NCBI GenBank assembly: GCA_022453515.1
Contig: JAJNNY010000026.1
Location: 124,001 to 188,000 of the forward strand
Source: Astrocystis sublimbata
Taxonomy: Eukaryota; Ascomycota; Sordariomycetes; Xylariales; Xylariaceae
Length of the DNA stretch: 64,000 bases
Direction: 5' to 3'
Each line of letters begins with the position of its first letter. The first letter of the stretch is position 1. The position numbers were made by a program, and so were the translations under genes. A model generated the notes under the pieces. It worked only from the letters and a program-made list of their open reading frames with translations. It was not told the DNA's origin and ran no database searches. Below are positions 37,632 to 49,557 of the stretch, one piece after another.

Positions 37632-38639
37632 GCTGCTCCTTATACTTCAATCTAGCTTTTCCGGGCTGCTAGGGTTGTTGCAACAATAGCTCTAAGTCGT
37701 TTAATAAGTAACGAAACATGGTGTTATATCTGGGGTTTAATACTATACTCTATGGCATTTCGATATTTCCCGAGAAGTAATTCCCGCTTTTCCCGGAAGT
37801 AATCCGCTCCAGATTTCTCTGTCTCGATATATTGCGACTTTATCTTAGTTAAGGTCTGTGTCTACTGCGCTGATGTCAATCGCTGTACAAGGAGAAACAT
37901 CACGTTGTTGAGAATCCATGTTTTCACGGGCCGAACAGCAAAGGTGGCCGTATAAGTAGATAAAAAGCAGACTTTTAAAGGCTGGTACGATCTACTACTG
38001 CGTACACTAGTACCTCCCTCTTCTCCTCTTATAACTACCTAGAGTTTTACCAAGAATCCGTGCAGGCATTATGCATAACACACTGCCTAATCTATACTAA
38101 GAGTCATCTGTGCCCATCTTAGTGGACATATCCCACGATAGCTACTGGCTATTACAACCGCCCACCATTTGTTTATGTGGATAATAATGTGACAAGGGGC
38201 TAATAGAGCAGCTTGGGAACTGGGAAGGGCTTCATATTCAACTGATAATTCTCTTGAGGCCTAAAGGGTCCATGATCCTCCAGATCTCTCCAGGAACTCC
38301 GGGAATCAGTCCCTTCCTGTTATGTTCATCCAGTTTCCCTTATTCCTCTGTTTGTTGGTTCAGGTCAATTACCCCTCACTCTGTTGGTAAGCCTCTGTTG
38401 GTTGTTCTGCCTAATTGTTGGCTGTAGGTCTTGCATATAGGAGGGCATCGTGACCTCTAGTACCAACAGTCTCATCTTATCGTTTCGGGTGGCCTTCCCC
38501 CTACAGGGGAGGCTTCCTATTGGCCGGATTAGCCTAGGGTAGGTCTTGGCCGTGTGACAAATAACCCCTCGGATCCAAACTGTCGGGTCAAACAATTACA
38601 AAGAACAGGACATAGGACGTCAACATCTTCCAGAGGAAT

Positions 38640-38905
38640 TATCGAGGGAGGTGCTCTATTCACCTGCTCTCAAGCCAGCCACCGCAGAGCTGCAGGTCTC
38701 GATCCCCAAGACTGTCACGGCGTTCGAGCAGATCGTCGCCGCTGCTAGAGGGGGGAAGCCGATGCATCGTCCCCGTCGCTGCAGACGGTCGACAACTCTC
38801 CCAACGGCGGGCACTGCGAGTTCGACGAGCGGGACTTCGTGTCGGGCGTGCAGCTCCTGGCGAGCTCGTTCGCGGCCATGCCGCGCGCTATACTTACGAG
38901 CGTAG
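38640..38905 (+). pseudogene. GC-rich frameshifted gene fragment, family unknown
   Basis: About 265 bp, clearly richer in G and C than its surroundings, reads as protein in two frames: LKPATAELQVSIPKTVTAFE followed, after a run of six G at about 38750-38756, by SPNGGHCEFDERDFVSGVQL and LLASSFAAMPRAIL in the next frame. There is no start codon with upstream support and the frame ends at once downstream. It looks like a relic exon of a lost gene. I do not recognise the family. Confidence 0.4.
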
Positions 38906-39089
38906 GATGTCTACACTATTAGCAGTCAGTTTTTCTTTTGGTTTTTTCCCTTCAATTACACGCTTTCCAGGCTATGGTAATTATGAATCAAAGCCTTACT
39001 TTACTTGATATACTAACATAAATCTAACTTGGTCCTGCTCGTCCCAGCTGCACTGGTCTCAAGAAACAGACACGGCCTGGTCAGAAACC

Positions 39090-39345
39090 CGGCATCGTAC
39101 TAGTACGGGTCCAGTCTGTGCTGATTGAAAGAGGCTTGGGTATCGTACCATTGAGTCCAAGATCGTACTGGTACGGTGCCTCCAGCTGTTCTGGTTCGAA
39201 TGTCGTACTAGTCTGTGGTTTGAACCCGTACTGATCTGCATATCATACTAGTCTAAGCTCGTACTGGTTCGAGTCCGTAATAGTCCACAGTCCTATCCGT
39301 ACCAATACACAGTTTTAACCTGCGTACGGGTACAATTAATCCTAC
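39090..39345. repeat. Degenerate array of CGTACTRGTACG palindromes
   Basis: At least eight related units based on TCGTACTAGTCTG or CGTACTGGTACG occur at about 39096, 39144, 39164, 39204, 39227, 39244, 39260, 39276 and 39298, spaced about 16-48 bp. The 39096-39107 copy is a perfect 12-bp palindrome. Some units read GGTTCGARTCC, which mimics a tRNA B box, but no tRNA fold surrounds them. Confidence 0.7.
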
Positions 39346-40718
39346 TGGTGTGTACCTACTTATGCTAAGTGCGAGGATATATCCAGGGTTTCCTATTCGG
39401 CTTCTCCTTATTAGTTTCCAGAACAGCATATCTATTCTATCTCCCAGAGCACCTGTTCTTCCAAAGACTCTTTTTTATTTTAATACCTGTCCCGAGCTGA
39501 GAGACAATCCCTTTTATCTTTACTATAATATAATAGGCAATGCGCCGCTTTCTCGAAATACAGCTAGACTTTCCTGGCATATGCATAAGTCTCAGCTTCA
39601 TCCGCAGAGACCAACCTCCATTTCTAAATTCGCGCCCGGTGTCTAGATTGGCACATCAGCTAGGTAGTCTAATACCCACCGGATATATATTCGAATAATC
39701 GGGGTTCAAGCCGAACCGCATTTAGTGAACTAAGGCTTAGTGATAGGGCGTCATGCAGCTCGTTTTGCCTCTTCCGGGGAGCGTATCGCTGATCGCTGTT
39801 CAGTCGTAACCACAAGCAAGAGGGACCTCGAAACCGAAGGCAGCGATGCACCCCTGTAGACCTTAGGTTGCTGGCCTTCACTAAGTCGCGTTTTGCAGGA
39901 AGAGCGCGGTAATCACCGAGGATTAAAGGGCTCGACCTTCGCCGATAGGGGTAGATTACGCTCTCGCTGTCGTTATCTCGTAATTAGGATTACCAGAAAA
40001 AGCGCAGCCCTGATTGTTATGTTACCCATGCCAGTCGCCCTCAGTTAGGAACTGGGCTTCGAGCTCTACATCGTGGAAGTCGGGGCGTATAAATGAAATC
40101 CAGGATTTACCCTTTCCTTAAGGCCTCTTGGGCGCTTTTTTGCCGTAGTCGCTACGGTCTTGCAGTGTCGGTTTGGAAGTGTGGCAGAAAACATTGTTGA
40201 GCATCTTCTTGCGCGATGTAAGAGGATAGCAGGATCCCGATTAAGAACGCCAGTATACAATATTGTATGCAAAGGTTGTACTCCTGATATATGGACATCT
40301 CTTTGATATACGACTTTACGCAATCAAGACTGCAATCGTGTAATCTCGCATTCTCGCGCCGTTGTATCCATTCTGGGTTGTGACCGTCGCAACATCACAC
40401 CTCGATGCAGGACTGCACTGGGGTTGGAAGCCCGTTCATTGGTCGGGGCGGCCGCGGAGGATTCGGATTACATACCCCCTATGGCTACAGGACCAGGGTG
40501 TCCTGCGCCAGAACCAACAACGCTTGTTTCGTGCTTGATGAGGAGGCTATATAGCGAAGACCAAATCTTCTGGTTGCTCATGGGATTCATATCTTTCGAT
40601 TGGAATCTAATTATCCACAGGCGCACCAAGCCAGACCAAAACCACCTAACCAGCGACTCGACCAAGAGCAAGCCACTTTTGCGTGTTCAGCTCGGTTGGC
40701 TCGATTGTGCTAGTCATC

Positions 40719-43700
40719 ATGACGGTTCCCAGAAGCCGCGCAAGCGCGCGCGAGCTTGTGCGGAGGATTACGAGGGACCATGGATTTGTGAGCCCAGAAA
40801 GGCTCGAGCAGCTAGAAACGTTCGATCCAGAACTTCGGCGCGATATTGAGGAAGCATTACTCACCAAAGACATGTTGATTGGATCTAGTGTATTGACGTA
40901 AGTTTCCATCTGCAAATGTTCCATATTTGCCAAGAGAATTGCTCATAGCTGATGTGGTGGGCAGACTGGCGACAAATCTCTATACAAGCAAAGCTCGCTT
41001 TGTTTTCGAGTTGCTTCAGAATGCCGACGACAACACATATCATGGAGCTAAAGCATCAGGCGACGCTCCATACGTGTCGTTCCATGTGCACCCGGGCCGC
41101 ATCATTGTTGAGTGCAACGAAGATGGTTTCACTGATAAAAACCTTGCGGCGATCTGCGCTATTGGCAAAAGCTCGAAAACAGGGGCTCAAGGTTATATTG
41201 GGGAAAAAGGGATAGGCTTCAAGTCTGTCTTCATGGTCGCTTCCAGAGTACACATCCAGTCCGGCATGCTCTCATTCTCGTTCAGACACAGAAGTGGTGA
41301 TTCGGGAATGGGCATGATATCTCCATTGTGGGAGGAGACTGGCGTCAACGACGAGGTTCCATTGCCATTCACAAGGTTCACACTAGATTTACATGAAGAC
41401 GGCGATCCTGAGCAACTTGCAAAAACGCGTCAATCCATTCAAGCTCAGTTCGAAGATCTCCAGGAGACCTTGCTCCTATTCATGAAAAACCTTCGAAATA
41501 TACATGTCGTCTTCTACAATGAACAATCACAACAAAAGTCTTCGGTTACCTATTCTATCCAGCGTCCAAGAGATACTTACGCAATCTTGAAAAAGGCTAG
41601 AGCTACGAATGGGGTAACTAAAGAAGACGTCAGACGCTTCCACATCACCAAACACAACGGCACGGATCTAGCCAAGAACGAAAACAGGACTTACTCGGCG
41701 CTCGAAGAGACTACTCGCGCCTACTCCAAATCTCAGATTATATTGGCGTTTCCTCTGACGGAATTTGACGTACCCATCGTGGAACCGCAGGACCTGTTCG
41801 TCTTCCTCCCGGTGCGGCCAGTCGGTTTCAATTTCTTAATTCAGGCCGACTTCGTGACGGATGCCAACAGACAAGACGTTGTTCAGGATTCTCTCCGGAA
41901 CCTCGGGCTCGTCCAGGCTGTAGCAGATGCTTTTATCAAAGCAATCCTGCAGTTTTGCGAACACGGCTCTCTACGCTTCCAGTGGATGAGATACCTGCCT
42001 AAGAGGAAGGATCAGCCCAATATGAAGTGGAGGGGCTTGTGGCTGAACCTGGTACAAGAAATCGAGTCCCGTCTGAAAAAGACGGCTCTGTTCTATGATC
42101 GGCACAATAGTCGAAGACGGCTCCTGACGGATCTTCGTAACCCTAAGGAAGACATTGTTGATGAGAAAGGTGACCCTCTCTTCGAAGAGGATGCTCCAGG
42201 GAAACTCATCTCGTGTCAGTATATCAATAGTGATCTTTCCACCTTGACAGATTATGGGCTAAGGTGGTGCACGACTACCGATGTTCTAGAATGGGTTGGA
42301 CAAGATCTAAGGCGCGGTGTTTCATCACGGATGAAATCGTCGGCAACGCCAGAGAGCTGGCACTCGAAGGTTGCACAGTTACTCAACTACTTCTTCGATA
42401 AAAAATCACACGTTTGCGCAGACCTCAAAAGACTTGAGATGATCCCCGCTAACAACGGCGCTTGGGTCTCAAGCCAACAAACATCTGTCTACTTCCACAC
42501 TATCAATACCCTGAAGATCCCTTCAAACATCGATCTACGACTGATTATGAGGGATGTAGTCAACCCAGACCGTCTAAAACTTTTCAAGAATCTGGGTGTC
42601 AAGATAGCCTCCGTTGACATGATCCGAAAATCCATTCTACGTTTCTATCTCGAAAACAGGGAGCCTGATCTCGTAACCTCAGTGAAGCACCTAGGTTTTC
42701 TCTTCTCAACACACGAGGATCCCGAAAGAATGCGAGAATTTGAGGAATATGCGGAACTCAAGCTCCTTGATCAGAATGAGAGGCTATCAAGCCCTTCGGA
42801 TAATCAAATGTACATCAGCAATGCCGATTCATACGGTGCCTGGGAGCTGTTCAGGTGTAAGCCTGATCAGAATGCTGCAGGGTTCCCCACCCGCTTCTTG
42901 CACCAAGAATACTTCGTGAATACTCTTGCTGAGACCGAAGAGGAGAGCTGGGTGGACTGGCTCTATGATAGTGTCGGGGTGAGAAGATATGTTGAATTCG
43001 GGCCTGACAAGCATGGCATGGAAGCACTTAACTATATACTGACGTATAGACCGGAAAAATTCCTGGGCGCTTTTCACGAGTTCTTCTTGCGAGATCCTAC
43101 AAGCGCACGCAGTACTAAAGTCGATCCCTCAACGGCCATCTTGTGCCGAGGAGGCCGAAAAATACCATTGACTGACACATACTTTCCCACAAATGATTAC
43201 ATGGCGCGAACTGAGAAATTTCTTGGGCAGGAGGTATTCTTCCCTTGGCTTCAACTGGAATTCCAGAACGATTCGAACAACGTTCCGCCCTCTTGGAAAT
43301 CGCTGCTCGATATCCTAAAGATCCCAGTAGATCACACAGATATAGATTTCGCCTTAGTCATGTTGAAGTACTTGGTAGCTGCTTTCAACAGTGGCGCTAG
43401 CGCTGTTAATACCACCAAGTTATTTGAATTGTACGACTACATACAAGAGAGATGTTGGGGAAGTGAGAATTTGGCGGATGAAATCCAGAAGATCAGGTGC
43501 GTGTGCATAATCCATGATACTTGAGTTGGTTCATTAACCTCTACACAGGGTTTTCTTTTCGGCGACCCCGTACGTCTACATTCCGGGCCCCAAACTTATT
43601 TGGACCGTACCGGAACTATGCGTGTGGGATGCACCTCAGGACTTGGCTACCAAATACGTCTTGAAGAGCCTTTACGGGGAATGCTTCTGCAAACGCGGCT

Positions 43701-46159
43701 GTGAATGTCCTTATTTTCCAAGGTTTTTCATGGAGACGCTCGGAATTCGTACTTCTTGCTCGTGGGAAGACTACGTTGCAGAGCTCGAGGAACTCAAAGA
43801 CAACGAATGCGACAACATTGATACCATAACAGGGATTTATGAAGCGATAGATGCTCTCCGAACGGCGGATATTGACGAAGCTACTCTCAGGTGGGTTTGT
43901 ACCGGCGCCAATTTTTGCCCTCACCCCCCATTTTCCCCTCTCCAAGCACTCACAGTTCTTTCAGGGAAACATTTGAAACAGAGGCCCTCATATACGCATC
44001 AGTTGATGACCAGACATCGTGGTACAAACCATCGCAATGTGTATGGTCGAAATCAGCCCGCCTAAGGGGAAGAGTCTCTCTCGACGAAGAATACGAGAGA
44101 CTAGAGGGACTATTTACACGTGTTCTCGGGGTCAAGCAAGTAGACTTGCAAATGGCTATCGATGAGCTCAAGCAAACAGCTAGCCGACCATCGAGCTCAG
44201 TGCCGGAAGTGAAAGAGTCGATCTGGACAGTCAACTCCTTGCTGGTCAACGAGGCCAGCCCTCCGAGCCCGTCGGGGATCATGGAGAGCTCTATCTTTCC
44301 AATCCATTACCCTTCCGGCGGTGTGAAGTGTCTACCAGTCCAAACCGAGTTCTTCATAGTAGACCGAGAACCATTGAAAAAGAGCTTCATGTCCAAGGTC
44401 AAACTCCTCGACTTTTCTCTCAAGGAGGTGAATGACCTGCGCCTGTTCCTTGACTGGCTGGGTTTTCAAAATCGATACTTATCTTGCTGCACCAAAGAAG
44501 TAACGTCATTCCCAGGTCAGGGAGCAACCCTCATCTTGACCCCGAGTCTCCAGATACGACACAAAGCGTATGCCTTTCTCCGGTGAGTCCCATTGTATTA
44601 TGATTTGGCAATCAATTGCTGATCGAAGTACAGGATCGCTTGTCATTTCGGTAGCCCCCGTACTAGTCCCCAAAAAGAAGTACATCGCCTTTACAAGGCT
44701 CTACAAAATGCAAAGATATTCGCGACAGATGGTGTGTCTTCGAATCTGCAAGTTTCACAGGACGGAGAGCTTCATCAGGTCCAAAGCACGAGGACCACCC
44801 TTCATATCGATGAACATGATTCAGCGCTCCATGCTTATATACCACGAAAAAGGGACGACCAGCAATACGTCTTCACCAACAAACTTGCCAGGACCCTTTT
44901 CCAATGGATGATGACTAACCCAACCACTCAAATACAGGATGGCATTGAAAAGGATGGGGTAGATGCAACGAAAAATATTCTTCTTACGCCTTATTCAAAG
45001 CTTTCCGAAGTATTAGAAGATAATGGTATAGCAGATATTGATGTTGAAAATACCGACGAGCTCTTGATCGAGCCAGAACCCCAGTCAGAGCCAGTTCCTC
45101 TTCAAACCCTGATGGCTATCTCTATCGAGGGCATCCGGAATCTCGACATCAGTGACGCAAATGATAATACACGTGATGGAATCTTTACCCCAACTTCGGG
45201 TGCAGATAATGTGTGCAGCACCACTGCTTCGAATAACGCTGGCTCTTACCTCTCAGTGAGGCCTTTATCCTCCAATAGAAGTTCTCTCGCACGATCTCCA
45301 GCACCGTCCTTCGAGCCTCCTACGCCGGCACGGGATGGCATTACTCACCATCTCTACGTGGAGACTCTAAGTAGAGTCATCGCCGCGGGAAGACGAGCCA
45401 GTATTCCAGTCCATGGTGGTGCCAACATAAGACAGCTACCGGGTTCTATCAATGATGCAGCAGATCTGGGTTTGTGCTCTGCAAGTCGGGTTGAAAGGGA
45501 CTGCAAAGTAGGTGCTGCAGGAGAGTTATATGTAAGTTCCAATATCCTCATGCCTGGGTATACTTCTTGGTACTAGACCTAACCGTTGACATGTATGCCA
45601 GGTTTTCGAACTGCTATCGCACCTATACGGAGGCCAGGGATTGCCATTATTCAGCAGAGCCAATTGGCAGAGTACAATCAGAAAATATGTTATCGTACAT
45701 CCTGAATACGCCGACATGGAAACATGGCGAGGACGGGAGACGTCGGATATCACGTATTTGGATGTCCAGGGTACACTCACAGATGAGCTCATCAACAAGG
45801 GATATCTCGCTCGGGACTTATGGGAAGGGAAGCGGCCGAGCTATTTCATCGAGGTGAAAACGACTACCAGCTCCTGCGATACGCCATTCTATATGAGCAA
45901 AGCCCAGTATCAGCACGTAAGTGTTAATATAGGTCACGAAGAAACATTATTGAAGAAAGACTAATGCCATTCATAGATGCAAGACAACACCAGTTGGCCT
46001 AACAATGCTAATGGAAACATATACGTCGTCTTTCGGGTGTATTATCTAGGTCAGGACACTATGGACCTCGAAATCTACGTTGATCCGGAGGCACTCAGAA
46101 GAACGGGTCGGCTGAAGTTTCGAAGCGAACTGTGGTCTATCGTACCAGCTACAGATTAG
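40719..46159 (+). CDS. Large GHKL (Hsp90-like) ATPase protein with NOV/DUF3883 C-terminal domain
   Basis: Seven exons (40719-40897, 40965-43496, 43549-43890, 43965-44582, 44634-45531, 45602-45916, 45977-46159) give 1688 aa with all phases consistent. Seen: a sacsin/NO VEIN-type ATPase region, starting TLATNLYTSKARFVFELLQN with Asn79 as the likely metal-binding residue of the N-box, then ECNEDGF and GYIGEKGIGFKSVF (G1 and G2 motifs). A long middle has no recognised fold, followed by a Ser/Pro-rich linker. The C-terminus, about 1510-1688, is DUF3883-like with SDITYLDVQG and YFIEVKTT (E1607-x-K1609), a pattern shared with PD-(D/E)XK nucleases. Related plant NO VEIN acts in development; fungal roles are unknown. 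The first intron could instead end at 40934 (37 bp), but 67 bp fits conserved SSVLTLATNLYT better. Confidence 0.88.
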
Positions 46160-47521
46160 GTCAGATCTTAGACTACAGACTTGGCTATTTGGGCTGTTGT
46201 CAGAACGGAGGCAATTTGCCACATTCTAGGGCCTTCCACCACCTAGTAGAAGCCTACCACACTTAAGCCCGAAGGCCTCCATACGTGTAACAAGGGAAAA
46301 AAAAAGAAAAAAAGTGGTATAAAGGACTTCAAAATACGTTATAAATTTAAGAATGTTCAGTTGAAGCTTGATGTCGGGAAGACGAGTTTGTGAGGTAAGA
46401 CGAGACGGTCTGGGGGGCGGACTTGGCTTACTTACTCGCCGTGTCTGTAACTTAATCTCCCGACGTTTGCAGGTGGTGTTTTGATAGGTAACCGGATAGA
46501 TTAGGTTAAGACCGTTGTCTCCCCGATCCTTTATACTTTAGGCATTACCCTTAGAATATTCCCCATTTTAACCAGCCACAGGCCTAGACGATTTGTTTGA
46601 AGAAGCACATAGCCAACTTAAACAACTATTGAGTGATATGATATACTTGCGGAAGCATGTGATGAGAAGAAGATTAGAGGGTTGTAAGCGAAACATAGCA
46701 TAGGATAGAATATATCTATTGATGTATTCAGCAAACGCAAGATCTCTATTAGGTTAGATTATATATTATCGATGATTGTATCGCGACTCGAAGACGACGG
46801 GCTCCCCGGGGATGCGAGGCGATAGGGTGAGGAGGAATAATCGTAGATAGTGTCTATCGATAGACAGACAGCTTATTCCTTTCTTAGAATCAGTCGGTCG
46901 GATCTTAAGTCGTACCTAGTGATTAATCGATTACTTAATCAATTACTCAATTTTTCATTAGCCAGGAAATTCCTATGATGGTTGGCAACCTGTCATCGAC
47001 GACATGGTGCTGGGGACTGTCAGCCACGAAATCTGCGCCTATAGGCTGTTCCAATCAATCAGTGGGCTTAGTTCGCTTGCCTTAATTGATGGTTAAAACA
47101 TGCTGGGACGGTTTTGAGAGCTGAAACCGTTCTGAGGCCCATTTCTCTCTGCATAAAATAATGCAAAAGTGCACATGGGTTGGTTCACAGTCACCTGACT
47201 GATAACTGACTGAGCCGAACCTGAGAAAAAGCGGCAAATGCGCTAAGCCTAATTTGTTGCATACTTGGCATTTGGTAAAACTCAGAACCTTACCACCTAC
47301 GAAGTACTATACGGAGACTAGCGGGGTTAAAGCCGGGGTACAACTCCGATAACAAAAAGTACGATAAGCCTCTACAGCAAAAAAGTTAAGATGCAGTCAG
47401 TAGCTGTAGTAGTCATCAACTTCTGCCAGTAAAACCAGATCCAATCGCGCCAAATCGCAGTGCAACGAAACACCCCTCAACCACAGACAGCGTAGCCTAT
47501 ATACGTACACATTCTTTCAAG
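46160..47521. other. Intergenic region, no gene supported
   Basis: 1.36 kb, AT-rich, with an A-rich run near 46300-46315 and a short GATAGACAGACAG motif near 46860. The 5' end of the Sas10 gene lies at its right edge. Confidence 0.5.
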
Positions 47522-49557
47522 ATGGGCAAGAAGAGGAAGGCGACTTCGACCGCCAAGTCGGCTGGTCCTCGAGACTACAACCCCAAAGATGGCAAGATTG
47601 GGCCCGTATCCAGTTATCGCGACATCATGGACGATCAAGAACGCTTCGAGCACGACCACGACGAGATCCTGTTCGACGAGGGGCCCAAGACCAAGCGCCA
47701 ACGGGCCGAGGAGCTGCTAGAGGACGACGATGACGAAATCCTCGGCTACTCGGAAGACTCCGACGTTGACGACGACGACGAAGACGAACCTAAACCCAAG
47801 CAAAAATCAAAATCGGGCAAGTCCGGGAAGAGACGGAACGACGATGATTCGGACGTGGACGAGAAGCAAGGGGGCGACGAAGAGGAGCGCGACGACGGGT
47901 ACTGGGGCGCCTCCAGGAAGGACTACTACGACGCCGACCAGATCGAGACCACGGTAGACGCAGAGGAGGAAGAGAAAGAGGCCCTGCGCCTGCAGAAGAA
48001 GAAGCTGGCCAAGATGTCCGAAGCCGACTTCTTCGACGAGGACGAGTGGCTGGGTGGCGACGACGAAGGCGCCGATCAGGACGACGTCGTCACAGAAGTG
48101 CTCAAGGAGGTCGAGATACCCGCCGACATGGGCCCCGAAGAGAGGAGCCGGCTGCTGCAGGCCCGCTATCCGGAGCTGCCTCTACTCGCCGACGAACTGC
48201 TACAGCTGCAGCCAAAGTTGGTAGAGCTGCAGAAGGAGGCGCAAGGCCAGGAGCCTGCGAGTCTGGCTGTCATCAAATGTAAGCACCCCTCTGATCTGCT
48301 ATCTTGTTTTCTCTCTTCGGACGACTGACATTCCCTCACGAATAGACCGAGTTCTTGGCTCATTAATAGCCACCCTTGCCATGTACTTCGGCATATTGAC
48401 ATCACCAGCCAGAGACGGCGATGGGCTCGCAAAGACGCTGGATCCATCCGAGTTACGGGAACACGAGGTCATGAGCACACTTCTCGACTGTCGCAATGCC
48501 TGGAAGAAGGTCGAACATCTCAAGACATCTAAGCCTACAACACCGGCCGAAGCCCTGCCATCACCGCCAGTGGACGAGGACATCGCAATGAGCGATGAGG
48601 AAGCAACAATCCCCGAAGCGCCCAAGGAGACCAACAAGGCCAAGCGGGCGAAAGCAAAGGCCGAACGCAAGGCTAAAGCAATCGAGGACTCCCTCGTCGA
48701 CCTCGACTCCTTACTCACGAAGAAGGCCCCGAAGAAGAAGGCCGAGCGCAAAGACGCCGCAGAGGACAGCAACTCAGACTTCGGCGAGGAGGATTACCTC
48801 GACAGCAAAACCGCTGCCGACAAGGCCGCCCGGAAGAAGAGTCTCAGATTCTACACAGCACAGATCGCGCAAAAGGCCAATCGCCGAGCGGCGGGTGGCC
48901 GTGATGCTGGTGGTGACATGGATCTGCCCTACAGGGAGCGTCTGAGGGACAGACAAGTTCGTCTCAACGCCGAAGCCGAGAAGCGTGGCAAGAAGGGTGC
49001 GAATATCGGTGCCGACCTCGGAGAGGGCAGCGACGACGAAGACGATCACGAGACGGCGAAGGCCATCAGAGAGGGAGGAAACGAAGAGTACTACGACATG
49101 ATTGCGGCAGGCACTAAGCAGCGGAAGAGCGATAAGGCCACCAGGGCCGCCGCCGTCTCCGCCGCCGTCTCCGCTGACCGTGTCGAGGAGGTTGAGGAGG
49201 TCGGACCGGACGGACGTAGGGAGATCACTTATGCCATCAAGGCGAATAAGGGTCTGGCCCCGAAGAGGAAAAAGGAAGTGCGGAATCCAAGAGGTATGTG
49301 CTTTCGACTTTGTCTTGCTCGTATTTCGCTCTGGTTCCAAGCACTATCACTATTTCCATGCCATGAATCATCACTCTTTGAAACTGGAAGACCAAATACT
49401 GACACCTCGCACAGTCAAGAAGAAGCTGGCGTACGAGAGCAAGATGAAGAAGCTGAGGAGTCAAAAGGCCGTGTACTCGGGAGGGCCGGGCAAGGGTGGC
49501 TACGTCGGAGAAAAGAGCGGTATCAAGCCGAATCTGATCAAATCCGTCAAGCTCTAG
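47522..49557 (+). CDS. sas10: Sas10/Utp3, U3 small-subunit processome factor
   Basis: Nucleolar protein required for 18S rRNA maturation, also known from yeast silencing screens. Three exons (47522-48278, 48346-49293, 49415-49557) with introns of 67 and 121 bp give 615 aa. Seen: an N-terminal basic start (MGKKRKATSTAKSAGPRDYN), very acidic Asp/Glu tracts to about 180, the Sas10/Utp3/C1D helical region at about 215-310 (LLADELLQLQPKLVELQKEA, then YRVLGSLIATLAMYFGILTS), a Lys/Ala-rich middle, and the conserved C-terminal Sas10 domain (KRKKEVRNPR-VKKKLAYESKMKK, ending GEKSGIKPNLIKSVKL). The splice joins restore that conserved tail. Length is normal. Confidence 0.95.

Larger units (their letters stand above)
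36293..40718. other. 4.4-kb gene-poor region with degraded fragments and repeats
   Basis: Mostly AT-rich DNA. Two coding-like relics (37295-37631 and 38640-38905) and a degenerate palindrome array (39090-39345) are listed separately. No intact gene. Stop-rich frames and the isolated GC-rich fragment fit decayed insertions or gene loss, but I cannot confirm repeat-induced point mutation without copies to compare. Confidence 0.5.

Noticed and set aside
39255..39275. B-box-like GGTTCGAGTCC suggesting a tRNA
   Set aside because: No acceptor-stem complementarity or A box around it; it belongs to the degenerate palindrome array.
40898..40934. Alternative 37-bp first intron of the GHKL gene
   Set aside because: Shorter than usual fungal introns and it would insert ELLIADVVGR before the conserved LATNLYTS segment; the 67-bp intron fits better.
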